A stretch of DNA of 64,000 bases from assembly GCF_025165815.1 (NCBI RefSeq), contig NZ_JAFFZE010000009.1, forward strand, positions 540,687-604,686, in the 5' to 3' direction. Shown one piece after another: positions 1 through 9,040 of this stretch (within the stretch, counting starts at the first letter, position 1; each line of letters opens with the position of its first letter). Under the pieces are notes generated by a model that worked only from the letters and a program-made list of their open reading frames with translations, had not been told where the DNA came from and made no database searches. Source of the DNA: Actinophytocola gossypii (GTDB lineage Bacteria; Actinomycetota; Actinomycetes; Mycobacteriales; Pseudonocardiaceae). The position numbers and the translations under genes were made by a program.

Positions 1-1176
1 GCGGTGGTCTGGGACAAGGCGGGGGAGCGGGTGATGGAGGAGGCCGCCCTGCGCGCGGCCACCGTGCCCGGCCAGCCCCGCCTGCAGCTGTACAAGCACA
101 ACGTGGACGGCAAGGGCGCGAGCTACGGCTCGCACGAGAACTACCTGATGGCCCGCAGCACGCCGTTCACCGCGGTGATCGCGGGGCTCACCCCGTTCTT
201 CGTCTCCCGCCAGGTCGTCTGCGGCGCCGGCCGGGTCGGGATCGGCGCGGCGAGCGAGGAGGCCGGGTTCCAGCTCTCCCAGCGCGCCGACTACATCGAG
301 GTCGAGGTCGGGCTGGAGACCACCCTCAAGCGCGGCATCATCAACACCCGCGACGAGCCGCACGCCGACGCGGACAAGTACCGCCGCCTGCACGTCATCA
401 TCGGCGACGCGAACCTCGCCGAGACGTCCACGTACCTCAAGGTCGGCACCACCGCCCTGGTCATGGACATGATCGAGAGCGGCCTGCGGTTCGACCACCT
501 CAAGCTCGCCGACCCGGTCCGCGCGGTGCACACGCTGTCCCACGACCCGACCCTCAAGGCCACGGTCGAGCTGGCCAGCGGCCGCAAGTACACCGGCCTG
601 GACCTTCAGCACGCCTACCGCGAGCTCGTCGCCGAGAACCTCGACCGCACCGAGCAGGACGAAGTCTCCCTGCACGTGCTGAGTACCTGGGGCGACATCC
701 TGGACGCGCTGTCCCGCGACCCGATGGAGTGCGCGGACCGGCTCGACTGGCCGGCCAAGCTGCGGCTGTTGGAGGGCTTCCGGGCCCGCGACAACCTCGG
801 CTGGGCCTCGCCCCGGCTGCACCTGGTCGACCTGCAGTACTCCGACGTGCGGCTGGACAAGGGCCTCTACAACCGCCTGGTCACCCGCGGCTCGATGAAG
901 CGCATGGTCACCGAGGAGGAGGTGACCTCGGCGATCACCAACCCGCCCTCGGACACCCGCGCCTACTTCCGCGGCCGGTGCCTGGAGAAGTACCCGAACG
1001 CCATCGCGGCGGCCTCCTGGGACTCGGTCATCTTCGACCTCGGCCGGGAGTCGCTGGTCCGGATCCCGACGTTGGAACCGCTGCGGGGCACGAAGGCGCA
1101 CGTCGGCGAGCTGCTGGACATCTCGGCGACCGCCGAGGCGCTGGTCGACGAGCTGACCGGCAACACCAGGAAGTAA
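1..1176 (+). CDS. dop: Dop, deamidase/depupylase of Pup (5' end outside window)
   Basis: C-terminal part (391 residues visible) of the carboxylate-amine-ligase-like enzyme that removes Pup from substrates and, where needed, deamidates Pup's C-terminal Gln. The reading frame is open from base 1, so the N-terminal catalytic region, about a fifth of the protein, lies upstream. Visible family signatures include [19 protein letters not shown] near residue 30, [18 protein letters not shown] near residue 117, and [17 protein letters not shown] near residue 280, all shared with PafA encoded downstream. It is followed after 64 bp by pup, the standard Pup-proteasome gene order. Family identity is secure; Dop rather than PafA is chosen from position before pup and from the divergence from the obvious PafA at 2338. 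Confidence 0.96.
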   Translation, partial: AVVWDKAGERVMEEAALRAATVPGQPRLQLYKHNVDGKGASYGSHENYLMARSTPFTAVIAGLTPFFVSRQVVCGAGRVGIGAASEEAGFQLSQRADYIEVEVGLETTLKRGIINTRDEPHADADKYRRLHVIIGDANLAETSTYLKVGTTALVMDMIESGLRFDHLKLADPVRAVHTLSHDPTLKATVELASGRKYTGLDLQHAYRELVAENLDRTEQDEVSLHVLSTWGDILDALSRDPMECADRLDWPAKLRLLEGFRARDNLGWASPRLHLVDLQYSDVRLDKGLYNRLVTRGSMKRMVTEEEVTSAITNPPSDTRAYFRGRCLEKYPNAIAAASWDSVIFDLGRESLVRIPTLEPLRGTKAHVGELLDISATAEALVDELTGNTRK

Positions 1177-1240
1177 CGGTCCAGCGACACTGTCGGTCCC
1201 GGCCGGTAATCTTGAGACAGACCCCGATACGGGAGGCGAC

Positions 1241-1435
1241 ATGGCCCAGGAGCAGACGCAGCGGCAGGGCGGCGGCGACGGCGACGATGATGTCGACGGC
1301 GCCGCGCCAGCCGGGCAGGAACGCAGGGAGAAGCTCGGCGAGGACGTCGACACGATCCTCGACGAGATCGACGACGTGCTCGAGGAGAACGCGGAGGACT
1401 TCGTCCGCGCCTACGTCCAAAAGGGCGGCGAGTAG
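1241..1435 (+). CDS. pup: Prokaryotic ubiquitin-like protein Pup
   Basis: 64-residue, highly acidic, disordered protein tag that PafA attaches to substrate lysines. It has the usual Gln/Gly/Asp-rich N terminus, the helical segment EDVDTILDEIDDVLEENAE that contacts the Mpa/ARC ATPase coiled coil, and ends in FVRAYVQKGGE. The last residue is Glu, not Gln, so it is ligation-competent without deamidation by Dop. The ATG is preceded by GGGAGG. The gene lies 64 bp after dop and 55 bp before prcA, which is where prcB would be expected. Confidence 0.98.
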   Translation: MAQEQTQRQGGGDGDDDVDGAAPAGQERREKLGEDVDTILDEIDDVLEENAEDFVRAYVQKGGE

Positions 1436-1490
1436 GCCCCCGACCCACCACTAGCATTTCCCAAGAACCCCGAGACGAGGAGTCCCCGCC

Positions 1491-2264
1491 GTGACCATGC
1501 CGCTGTACGCCTCTCCCGAGCAGTTGATGCGGGACCGCTCGGAGTACGCCCGCAAGGGCATCGCGAGGGGCCGCAGCGTCGTGGCGCTCAAGTACTCGGG
1601 CGGGGTGCTCTTCGTCGCCGAGAACCCGTCGACGGCGCTGCACAAGGTGTCCGAGATCTACCACCGCATCGGCTTCGCGGCGGCCGGGCGGCACAGCGAG
1701 TACGAGAGCCTGCGCCGGGCCGGCATCCGGCACGTCGACCTGTGGGGCTACGCCAACGACCCGCGGGACGTCTCCGCGCGGCAGCTGGCCATCGTCTACG
1801 CCCAGACCCTGGCGTCGATGTTCACCGACCAGCTCAAGCCGTTCGAGGTGGAGATCTGCGTCGCCGAGGTCGGTGCGACGGCCGAGTCCGACCAGCTCTA
1901 CCGGCTGACCTACGACGGCTCGATCGTCGACGAGCCGCAGTACCTGGTCATGGGCGGGCAGACCGACCCGATCGCCAGCTCGATGAAGGACTCCTACCAG
2001 GAGGGCATGTCCCTGGAGGACGCGCTGGCGGTCGCGGTGCGCGGCCTGTCCGCGGGCAGCCCCAACAACGGCGACAACGGTCACGGCGTCGGCAAGCTCG
2101 AGGTCGCGCTGCTGGAGCGCTCCCGGCCGCACCGGGCGTTCCGGCGCATCGAGGGCGCCGCCCTCACCGCGCTGCTGCCGGCCGACGCGCCCGAGCCGGA
2201 GGACAAGCCGGAGGGCGAGCCGGTGGACCCGAAGCCCGAGGACGACACGTCCGGCGGGAGCTGA
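1491..2264 (+). CDS. prcA: 20S proteasome alpha subunit PrcA
   Basis: 257-residue alpha-type subunit forming the outer rings and gate of the actinobacterial 20S core particle. The N terminus ([20 protein letters not shown]), the [19 protein letters not shown] strand and the segment [14 protein letters not shown] [16 protein letters not shown] are typical of PrcA. There is no pro-peptide with a maturation Thr, so it is not the catalytic beta subunit. The C terminus is a Pro/Glu/Asp-rich tail from about residue 225. The GTG start at 1491 is preferred because AGGAG (1478-1482) is 8 nt upstream; the ATG two codons later is less well spaced. Unusually the gene directly follows pup, with no prcB between. 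Confidence 0.95.
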   Translation: MTMPLYASPEQLMRDRSEYARKGIARGRSVVALKYSGGVLFVAENPSTALHKVSEIYHRIGFAAAGRHSEYESLRRAGIRHVDLWGYANDPRDVSARQLAIVYAQTLASMFTDQLKPFEVEICVAEVGATAESDQLYRLTYDGSIVDEPQYLVMGGQTDPIASSMKDSYQEGMSLEDALAVAVRGLSAGSPNNGDNGHGVGKLEVALLERSRPHRAFRRIEGAALTALLPADAPEPEDKPEGEPVDPKPEDDTSGGS

Positions 2265-2325
2265 CAGGTCCATGACGCGTTCATCTCACTCGGTGTCGGC
2301 CAGCCACGTTCCGGCCCCAAGCGCC

Positions 2326-2338
2326 TAGGCTTAGGGAA
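2326..2338 (+). promoter_or_regulatory. Leaderless promoter candidate of pafA
   Basis: TAGGCT at 2326-2331 ends 6 nt before the pafA ATG (2338). No convincing -35 hexamer is visible. The spacing puts the transcription start at or next to the start codon. This suggests pafA can be expressed independently of prcA, 73 bp upstream. Confidence 0.4.
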
Positions 2339-3696
2339 TGCAGCGGCGGATCTTCGGCATCGAAACCGAGTTCGGCGTGACCTGTACGTTCCACGGACAG
2401 CGCAGGCTGAGCCCGGACGAGGTCGCGCGGTACCTGTTTCGGCGAGTGGTGTCCTGGGGTCGTTCCTCCAACGTCTTCCTGCGCAACGGCTCGCGCCTCT
2501 ACCTGGACGTCGGCTCGCACCCCGAGTACGCGACCGCGGAGTGCGACGACCTGGTGCAGCTGGTCACGCACGACAAGGCGGGCGAGCGGATCCTCGAGGA
2601 CCTGCTGGTCGACGCCGAGCGCAGACTGGCCGACGAGGGCATCGGCGGGGACATCTTCCTGTTCAAGAACAACACCGACTCGGCCGGAAACTCCTACGGC
2701 TGCCACGAGAACTACCTGGTCACGAGGGCGGGGGAGTTCTCGAGGATCGCCGACGTCCTGCTCCCGTTCCTGGTCACCCGCCAGCTCGTCTGCGGCGCCG
2801 GCAAGGTCCTGCAGACCCCGCGGGGCGCCGTCTACTGCCTCTCCCAGCGCGCCGAACACATCTGGGAGGGCGTGTCGTCGGCCACCACCCGCTCCCGCCC
2901 GATCATCAACACCCGCGACGAGCCGCACGCCGACGCCGAGCGCTACCGCCGCCTGCACGTGATCGTCGGCGACTCGAACATGGCCGAGCCGACCACGCTG
3001 CTCAAGGTCGGCAGCGCGAACCTCGTACTGGAGATGATCGAGGACGGCGTGCAGTTCCGGGACTTCAGCCTGGACAACCCGATCCGCGCGATCCGCGAGA
3101 TCAGCCACGATCTGACCGGCCGCCGGCTGGTCCGGCTGGCGGGTGGCCGTGAGGCGTCCGCCCTGGACATCCAGCGCGAGTACTTCTCCCGCGCCGTCGA
3201 ACACGTGGCCCGCCGAGGTCCGGACCCGGTGGCCGAGCGCGTCGTCGAGCTGTGGGGCCGGACGCTCGACGCCGTCGAACAGCAGGACCTGACCAAGATC
3301 GACCGCGAGATCGACTGGGCGATCAAGCACCGCCTGGTGGAGCGGTACCGGTCCAAGCACGGCCTGGAGCTGTCCAGCCCGAGGATCGCCCAGCTCGACC
3401 TCGCGTACCACGACATCCGGCGTGGCCGGGGCATCTTCGACCTGCTCCAACGCAAGGACCAGGTGACCCGGGTGACCGACGACGGCGAGATCGAGGCCGC
3501 GAAGGACACCCCACCCCAGACCACCCGCGCCAAGCTCCGGGGCGACTTCATCGCCGCCGCGCAGCAGGCCGGCCGGGACTTCACCGTCGACTGGGTGCAC
3601 CTGAAGCTGAACGACCAGGCCCAGCGAACCGTCCTGTGCAAGGACCCGTTCCGCGCGGTCGACGAGCGGGTGGAGCGCCTGATCGCCTCGCTCTGA
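2338..3696 (+). CDS. pafA: Pup-protein ligase PafA
   Basis: 452-residue ATP-dependent ligase that forms the isopeptide bond between Pup's C-terminal Glu and substrate Lys. The N terminus [16 protein letters not shown] carries the nucleotide-binding Glu motif of the glutamine-synthetase-like fold. [18 protein letters not shown] (about residues 57-74) contains the conserved catalytic Asp, and [19 protein letters not shown] is shared with Dop. The length is normal for the family. It is tail to tail with the metG-like gene, 26 bp away. In most actinobacteria pafB and pafC follow closely; here they are 6.8 kb downstream. Confidence 0.97.
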   Translation: MQRRIFGIETEFGVTCTFHGQRRLSPDEVARYLFRRVVSWGRSSNVFLRNGSRLYLDVGSHPEYATAECDDLVQLVTHDKAGERILEDLLVDAERRLADEGIGGDIFLFKNNTDSAGNSYGCHENYLVTRAGEFSRIADVLLPFLVTRQLVCGAGKVLQTPRGAVYCLSQRAEHIWEGVSSATTRSRPIINTRDEPHADAERYRRLHVIVGDSNMAEPTTLLKVGSANLVLEMIEDGVQFRDFSLDNPIRAIREISHDLTGRRLVRLAGGREASALDIQREYFSRAVEHVARRGPDPVAERVVELWGRTLDAVEQQDLTKIDREIDWAIKHRLVERYRSKHGLELSSPRIAQLDLAYHDIRRGRGIFDLLQRKDQVTRVTDDGEIEAAKDTPPQTTRAKLRGDFIAAAQQAGRDFTVDWVHLKLNDQAQRTVLCKDPFRAVDERVERLIASL

Positions 3697-3722
3697 GCTG
3701 CTGGACGTGAGTTGGCCGGTCT

Positions 3723-5234
3723 CTAGCCGTTCACTGTCAGGCGGGGGAACAGGGGAAGCGGTTCGTCGAGACGGTTGTCGCCGGAGCCGAGTTGGGTGGC
3801 CACCCTGCTCGCGGCTCCGGGGAGGAACGGGGTCAGTTCGTCGGCGACGGTTCTGGTGGCGTGGATCAGGAGTGCCAGGACGGCGCTGAGTTGGTCGCCC
3901 GCGTTGGTGTCGCCGGTCTTCTCGGCCTTCGCCAGGGTCCAGGGGGCGACCTCGACGACGTAGCGGTTGGCCTCTTCGACGATCGTCCAGATGGCGGCCG
4001 TGGCCCGGCGGAAGTCGAAGTGGTGCAGGGCGGCGTCCACGGCTGCTGGTGCGGCGGCGATGGCGGCGGTCAGGGGTAGGTCGGGGACGGGTTCTGGGAG
4101 GGTGGGAACAGTGCCGGCGCGGTACTTGTGGATCATGCTGACCGTCCGGTGGACCAGGTTGCCCAGGCCGTTCGCGAGGTCTTCGTGGTAGCGGGTGACC
4201 AGGCGGTCGGTGGTGTAGTCGGCGTCGCCGACGCGCGGTACGTCGCGGACCAGCCACCATCGCAGGGCGTCGGTACCGCATGTGTCGACGACCGTCAGCG
4301 GGTCGATGGCGTTGCCGAGGCTCTTGCCGAGCTTGCGGCCCTCGACGGTGAGGTAGTCGTGGACGAAGATCGTCGTCGGGAGCGGTTCGCTGGCGCTGAG
4401 CAGCATCGCGGGCCAGTAGACCGCGTGGAAGCGGACGATGCCCTTGCCGATGACGTGGGTACGTTCGTCGGACTCGACCCACCAGTGGCGATAGGCCTCG
4501 CTGGCGGCGCCGTAGTCCAGGGCAGTGATGTAGTTGCCCAGAGCGTCCCACCACACGTAGACGACCTGCCCGGGGTCTCCGGGGACCTCGATGCCCCAGC
4601 CGCGTGCTCGTTCGGTCGAGCGGGAGATCGAGAAGTCCTGCAAGCCGGTCCGGATGAAGCTGAGGACCTCGTTGCGTCGGCTCTCGGGTTCGATGCGCAG
4701 GGTGCCGGCCTCGATCAGCTCGCGCAGCTGGTCCTCGTAGCGGGAAAGCTTGAAGAACCAGTTCTCCTCGCGGACCGGCCGCGGTGCCGTCAGGTGCTCC
4801 GGGCAGAGTCCGTCGATCAGCTCGCTCTCGCTGTAGAACTGTTCGCAGCCGACGCAGTAGAGCCCCTCGAAGTCCTTCCGGTAGAGGTCGCCGGACCCTT
4901 CGGCGGCGCGCCAGAGCCGATCGACGCCGGCCTTGTGCCGGGGGTCGGCACTGGTGCGGATGAAGTCGTCGAAGCTGAGCTGGAGCGGATCGCGCAGTTC
5001 ACGGAACGCGGTCGCGTTGCGGTCCACCAACTGCCTGGCCGGCACTCCCTCGGCTTCGGCGGCGATGGCGTTCTTCAGCGAGTTGTCGTCGGTGCCGGTC
5101 AGGAAGCGCACCTCGTGCCCCCGGTGCCGCCAGTGCCGAGCCAGCACGTCCGCCTGCACGAGTTCCATCGCGAAACCGAGGTGCGGCTCGGAGTTCACGT
5201 ACGGAATGGCGGTCGTGATGTAGCGGCGTGACAT
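3723..5234 (-). CDS. Methionyl-tRNA synthetase paralogue with degenerate KMSKS loop
   Basis: 503-residue class Ia aminoacyl-tRNA synthetase. The HIGH-equivalent is PYVNSEPHLGF near residue 12, a zinc-type CVGC...CPEH knuckle lies near residues 127-147, and VYVWWDALGNYITA is typical of MetRS. The KMSKS loop reads GRKLGKSLGN (about residues 300-308), with Leu-Gly replacing Met-Ser. It ends after the anticodon-binding helical domain, without a C-terminal dimerisation domain. The internal ATG at 5234 has AGGAA just upstream, whereas the ATG at 5249 has no ribosome-binding site, so 5234 is preferred. A housekeeping metG probably exists elsewhere. Next to two efflux systems, an inhibitor-resistant spare MetRS is a possible role (inference). 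Confidence 0.88.
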   Translation of the reverse strand: MSRRYITTAIPYVNSEPHLGFAMELVQADVLARHWRHRGHEVRFLTGTDDNSLKNAIAAEAEGVPARQLVDRNATAFRELRDPLQLSFDDFIRTSADPRHKAGVDRLWRAAEGSGDLYRKDFEGLYCVGCEQFYSESELIDGLCPEHLTAPRPVREENWFFKLSRYEDQLRELIEAGTLRIEPESRRNEVLSFIRTGLQDFSISRSTERARGWGIEVPGDPGQVVYVWWDALGNYITALDYGAASEAYRHWWVESDERTHVIGKGIVRFHAVYWPAMLLSASEPLPTTIFVHDYLTVEGRKLGKSLGNAIDPLTVVDTCGTDALRWWLVRDVPRVGDADYTTDRLVTRYHEDLANGLGNLVHRTVSMIHKYRAGTVPTLPEPVPDLPLTAAIAAAPAAVDAALHHFDFRRATAAIWTIVEEANRYVVEVAPWTLAKAEKTGDTNAGDQLSAVLALLIHATRTVADELTPFLPGAASRVATQLGSGDNRLDEPLPLFPRLTVNG

Positions 5235-5411
5235 CGGGATTCCTGTCATCGGGTGGCGAGTAGCCGCGGGGACGGTGAGCTTGGGAATTCGGGGTGTACC
5301 GCAAGCCCATGGCGGTCACGCTAAGCCCGAGACGGGGAAATCCGGGCACGACCACGCCAACTCCACTCCATCGGCGTAGGTCGTGGCCCAGGTTTCCCTG
5401 CTGGACGGGGC

Positions 5412-7535
5412 TCAGACCCTGGCCAGCTCGCGCTCCGGCGCCGCCTCCTGCACCCCGACGCGCCCGTGCACCCGGCGCAGCCACTTCGGGGACCACCACG
5501 CCGCCCGGCCCAACAGCCGGATCCCGACCGGGACCAGCACGCCCCGGATCAGCGTGGCGTCGACCAGGATCGCCAGGCCGGTGCCGATGCCGAGCATCTG
5601 GATGAAGCTCACCCCGCTCGTTCCGAACGCCAGCATGTTCACCGAGAGCAGCACCGCCGCCGCCGTGATCAGGCGGCCCGTCCTGGACAGGCCCTGCGTC
5701 ACGGCCGTGCGCGGGTCGGCGCCCAGGTCGTGCAGTTCCTTGATCCGCCCGAGCACGAACACCTCGTAGTCCATCGACAACCCGAACACCAGGCAGAACA
5801 GCAGCACCAGCATGCTCGTGTCCAGCGGCAGCGGGGTGAACCCGAGCCACCCCGACAGCCACCCCTCCTGGAACACCAGCACCATCAGCCCCAGGATCGC
5901 CGACAGCCCCAGCACGTTGAACAGCAGCGCCCGCAACGGCTGCAACACGCTCCCGGTGAACAGGAACAGCAGCACGAACGTCGTCAGCGCGATCAACCCC
6001 GCGGCCAGCCCCAACCGGTCACCGATCGCGTCCTTGCTGTCCACCAGCTCCGCGGCCGAACCCCCGACCAGCGCGTCCGGGCCCGGCACCGCGCGCACCG
6101 CCTCGACCAGTTCCTGGCCCTCCGTCGAGTGCGCGTCCGGCGTCGTCCGCAGCGTCAGCTCCCGCAAACCGGAGGCGGACGTGCTCGTGGTGACCGAGTC
6201 GATCCCGGGCAGTGCGGCCAGCCGGTCGGCGTAGCCGGTCAGTTCCGCGTCGCCGACGGGGTCCTCGGTGACCACGTGCATGGTCCTGGCGGTGTCGCTG
6301 GTGAACTCCGCGCGCAGGGTGTCGCCGACCACGCGGACCTGCGTGGTCTCCGGGAGCACCCGCTCGTCCGGGGTGCCGAACTCGACGCGCAGCAGCGGGA
6401 TCGCCGCGATGACCAGCAGCACGATCACCGGGAGTCCGGTCAGCACCGGCCGGCGCATCGCGGTGCCGGCGATCCGCGCCCAGCGCTCGGACACCGCGCT
6501 CGGGGAGCGCCGCAGCCACGGCAGGCGCAGGTTGTTCACCCGCTGGCCGAGCACCGCGAGCAGCGCGGGCAGCACCACGAGCGCGCTGAGCATCGCGATC
6601 AGCACCACACCGATGCCCGCGTAGGCGAACGACCGCAGGAAGTACAGCGGGAACACCAGCAGCGTCGCCAGCGCGCTCGCCACCGTGATCGCGCCGAACA
6701 GGATCGTCCGGCCGGCCGTCTCGACCGTGCGGACCACCGCCGCGCGGGTGTCGGCGCCGCCGGCCAGTTCCTCGCGGAAGCGGTTGACCAGCAGCAGCGC
6801 GTAGTCGATGGCCAGGCCGAGGCCGAGCGCGGTGGTCAGGTTGATCGCGTAGACCGACACGTCGGTGAGCGAGCCGAGGATCGACAGCTCGGCGAACGTG
6901 CCGACCACCGCGATCAGCCCCACCACCAGCGGCAGCAGCGCGGCCACCAGGCTGCCGAACACGATCACGAGCAGCACCAGGATGATCGGCACCGCGATGC
7001 TCTCGGCGAGCGCCAGGTCACCGCCGATCTGGGCGCCGACGTCGGTGCCGACCGCGGCCGCGCCGCCGACCGCGACGGTGAGCGGGCCGGTCTCGGCGCC
7101 GTACCGCTCGCGCAGGTCCTCGACGACCTGGTCGGCCTCGACACCGTCGGCGAGCGTGGCGACCGCGATCGCGTGCCGCCCGTCGTCGGAGCGCATCGCG
7201 GGGGCGTCGGTCGAGAAGTACGAGGCGACGTCGACCAGCGCGTCGTCGGCCGCGAACCGGTCGGTCAGGTCGGTACCTGCGGTGCGGACGGCCGGGTCGT
7301 CGACCGAGCCGTCCGCGGTCAGCAGGAACACGAGGTCGCTGTCGCCGCCGAACTCCCGGTCCAGCAGCTCTTGAGCCTGGCTGGACTCGGCGGCCGGGTC
7401 GACGAACCCGCCGTCGGTCTTCAGCTTGCCGAAGGCGGTGAAGCCGAGGGCCGACGCCGCCGCCACCACCAGCGCGGTCACCACGAGCACCGCGCGTGCG
7501 TGGTCGGCGGCGAACCGGCCGATCCGTCCGAACAT
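5412..7535 (-). CDS. MmpL/RND-family transporter
   Basis: 707-residue inner-membrane transporter of the MMPL (RND superfamily) type, which exports lipids or drugs using proton motive force. An N-terminal TM helix is followed by a large extracytoplasmic loop and a TM block containing GLGLAIDYALLLVNRFREE. A second loop and TM block contain LVFGLSMDYEVFVLGRIKEL; the two DY motifs mark the duplicated sterol-sensing-like halves. The ATG at 7535 has AGGGGA upstream, so it is preferred over the TTG at 7550. It is divergent from the TetR gene at 7619, which is the likely repressor. The native substrate cannot be told from sequence. Confidence 0.93.
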   Translation of the reverse strand: MFGRIGRFAADHARAVLVVTALVVAAASALGFTAFGKLKTDGGFVDPAAESSQAQELLDREFGGDSDLVFLLTADGSVDDPAVRTAGTDLTDRFAADDALVDVASYFSTDAPAMRSDDGRHAIAVATLADGVEADQVVEDLRERYGAETGPLTVAVGGAAAVGTDVGAQIGGDLALAESIAVPIILVLLVIVFGSLVAALLPLVVGLIAVVGTFAELSILGSLTDVSVYAINLTTALGLGLAIDYALLLVNRFREELAGGADTRAAVVRTVETAGRTILFGAITVASALATLLVFPLYFLRSFAYAGIGVVLIAMLSALVVLPALLAVLGQRVNNLRLPWLRRSPSAVSERWARIAGTAMRRPVLTGLPVIVLLVIAAIPLLRVEFGTPDERVLPETTQVRVVGDTLRAEFTSDTARTMHVVTEDPVGDAELTGYADRLAALPGIDSVTTSTSASGLRELTLRTTPDAHSTEGQELVEAVRAVPGPDALVGGSAAELVDSKDAIGDRLGLAAGLIALTTFVLLFLFTGSVLQPLRALLFNVLGLSAILGLMVLVFQEGWLSGWLGFTPLPLDTSMLVLLFCLVFGLSMDYEVFVLGRIKELHDLGADPRTAVTQGLSRTGRLITAAAVLLSVNMLAFGTSGVSFIQMLGIGTGLAILVDATLIRGVLVPVGIRLLGRAAWWSPKWLRRVHGRVGVQEAAPERELARV

Positions 7536-7567
7536 GACGACTCCCCTCAATGTGCACAGCCGTAAAC

Positions 7568-7581
7568 TTGACGGCCGTTAA
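7568..7581. promoter_or_regulatory. Operator candidate between mmpL and tetR
   Basis: TTGACGGCCGTTAA is a near-perfect palindrome (one mismatched pair) in the 83-bp divergent promoter region. Related GTTTAC and GTCAAC elements lie at 7594-7599 and 7604-7609. It is placed to let the adjacent TetR protein control both directions. No regulator-specific consensus is known to me for it. Confidence 0.4.
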
Positions 7582-7618
7582 CTTGCCATGGATGTTTACC
7601 CCTGTCAACATCGGTCTC

Positions 7619-8293
7619 ATGGAATCCTCAGGTTCGGCGAAGCGCGCCTACCACCACGGAGACCTGCGCAACGCCCTGATCTCGGCCGCCGCCGAGCTGG
7701 CCGCGGCCGGCGGCCCCGGCTCGGTGTCGATCCGCGCCGCCGCCAAAACGGTCGGCGTGACCCCGACCGCCGCGTACCGGCACTTCGCCGGCCACGAGGA
7801 ACTGCTCAAGGCCGCCAAGGACCAGGCCCTGGACGAGCTCACCGAGGCGATGAACAAGGAGCTGGCGCAGCGGGCGCAGTCCGACGATCCGGTCCGGTAC
7901 GCGCTGGGCAGCCTCGCCGCACTCGGCCGCGGCTACATCACGTTCGCCCGCGAGCGGCCCGGCCTGTTCCGGACCGTCTTCTCCTGGGAGGGCGAGGACG
8001 CGGAGGCGCGAACCGCGAGCAACCCGTTCCAGCTGCTCCTCGACTCGCTGGACGAGCTGGTCGAGGTCGGCTACCTGAGCGAGGAGCGCCGTCCGCTGGC
8101 CGAGATCGCCGCCTGGTCGGTGGTGCACGGCCTGTCGATCCTGTTCGACGGCCCGCTGCGGGAGTTCCCGCCGGAGCTGCGCGACCAGGCGATCGCCCGC
8201 TCGATGCTGATCCTCGCCCACGGCCTGTCCGGCAACGGGCTCACCCCCGAGCAGGAGGACCTGCTGGTCGCCGAGATGACCACTCGCGCCTGA
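7619..8293 (+). CDS. TetR-family regulator, likely repressor of the divergent MmpL gene
   Basis: 224-residue TetR protein. The N-terminal HTH is YHHGDLRNALISAAAELAA...SIRAAAKTVGVTPTAAYRHF (residues 10-62), followed by an all-helical ligand domain of the WHG type. The ATG at 7619 gives the standard short N-terminal arm; upstream in-frame codons would extend it into the promoter region. It is convergent with the second TetR gene, 7 bp away. Regulation of the adjacent mmpL is inferred from the divergent arrangement and the palindrome between them. Confidence 0.92.
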   Translation: MESSGSAKRAYHHGDLRNALISAAAELAAAGGPGSVSIRAAAKTVGVTPTAAYRHFAGHEELLKAAKDQALDELTEAMNKELAQRAQSDDPVRYALGSLAALGRGYITFARERPGLFRTVFSWEGEDAEARTASNPFQLLLDSLDELVEVGYLSEERRPLAEIAAWSVVHGLSILFDGPLREFPPELRDQAIARSMLILAHGLSGNGLTPEQEDLLVAEMTTRA

Positions 8294-8300
8294 CCGGCGC

Positions 8301-8945
8301 TCAACCGTGCAGGTGGTGTGCGGCCTCCAGGGCGAGGCTGTGCTCGACCAGGGCCGGGTAGTCGGTGGCCGCGCCGCGGAGCACGGTCTCGATCGCCTGC
8401 TCGACCTCGGCCTCGGTCACCTGCGCGTGTCCGAACAGCGCCCGGTAGTGCACCAGCGAGCCGAGCAGGTCCAGGGTCAGCTCCAGGTCGAGGTCGGCGC
8501 GCAGGTCGCCGCGCTCGCGCGCGCGCTCGAGCAGGGTCCGGACCGCCGCGCGGGGCGGGAGGAACAGGGTGGACATGAACGCGGCGCGCAGGTCGGCGTC
8601 GGCGGCGCAGTCGGCCAGTAGCGGGCCGAGCACGTCCGGCGGCATCCGCTGGAACGCGGTCACGTAGACCAGTACGCCCTCGCCGAGGTCGCACAGGGTG
8701 CAGCCGGTGTCCGGCACCGGCAGCTCGCCGAGCTGCCTGGTAAGGGCCGCCAGCACGAGCCGCTGGCGGTTCGGCCAGCGCCGGTAGACCGCGGGCTTGG
8801 TGGTGCCCGCGCGCCGGCCCACCTCCTCGATGCTCAGGTGGTTGTAGCCGACCTCGTCGAGCAGCGCGAGCGTCGCGTCCAGCACCGCGGCGTCGATCTC
8901 CGGGTTGCGTGGTCGCCCGCCGCGCGGCGTCTCGGATGGTGGCAC
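8301..8945 (-). CDS. TetR-family regulator, likely repressor of the divergent DHA2 pump
   Basis: 214-residue TetR/AcrR protein. The HTH region is PRNPEIDAAVLDATLALLDE...SIEEVGRRAGTTKPAVYRRW (residues 12-57), followed by a C-terminal domain like those of drug-sensing TetR proteins. The start is GTG at 8945. The 95-bp region shared with the MFS gene holds two copies of a GTTCCG-N3-CGGAAC palindrome, a strong sign of autoregulation plus control of the pump. Confidence 0.92.
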   Translation of the reverse strand: MPPSETPRGGRPRNPEIDAAVLDATLALLDEVGYNHLSIEEVGRRAGTTKPAVYRRWPNRQRLVLAALTRQLGELPVPDTGCTLCDLGEGVLVYVTAFQRMPPDVLGPLLADCAADADLRAAFMSTLFLPPRAAVRTLLERARERGDLRADLDLELTLDLLGSLVHYRALFGHAQVTEAEVEQAIETVLRGAATDYPALVEHSLALEAAHHLHG

Positions 8946-8957
8946 GAACCCACTTTA

Positions 8958-9012
8958 GTTCCGGATCGGAACGGAAGCCCGGCGGCAGATATGTTACGTT
9001 GCGGATCGGAAC
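8958..9012. promoter_or_regulatory. Twin TetR operators (two 15-bp palindromes, 40 bp apart)
   Basis: GTTCCGGATCGGAAC at 8958-8972 is a perfect inverted repeat of GTTCCG around a 3-bp centre. GTTGCGGATCGGAAC at 8998-9012 is the same site with one change. Their 40-bp spacing places both on nearly the same face of the helix, within the divergent tetR/MFS promoter region. Confidence 0.7.
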
Positions 9013-9040
9013 ATAAGTCGGTCAGAGATGAGGAGACCCC

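Noticed and set aside
1491..2264. The proteasome gene at 1491 being prcB
   Set aside because: No pro-peptide or N-terminal catalytic Thr; the sequence follows the PrcA pattern throughout.
963..2273. Long minus-strand open frame (over 400 codons) opposite dop, pup and prcA
   Set aside because: Arg/Gly-rich translation with no recognisable domain; it is the mirror of strongly coding plus-strand frames in very GC-rich DNA.
3697..5400. T-box or SAM riboswitch upstream of the MetRS paralogue
   Set aside because: The 178-bp upstream region shows no recognisable T-box bulge or SAM aptamer core.
5466..7565. Nearly 700-codon plus-strand open frame opposite the MmpL gene
   Set aside because: Gln/Arg/His-rich low-complexity translation; the minus strand encodes an unmistakable MmpL protein with TM segments and family motifs.
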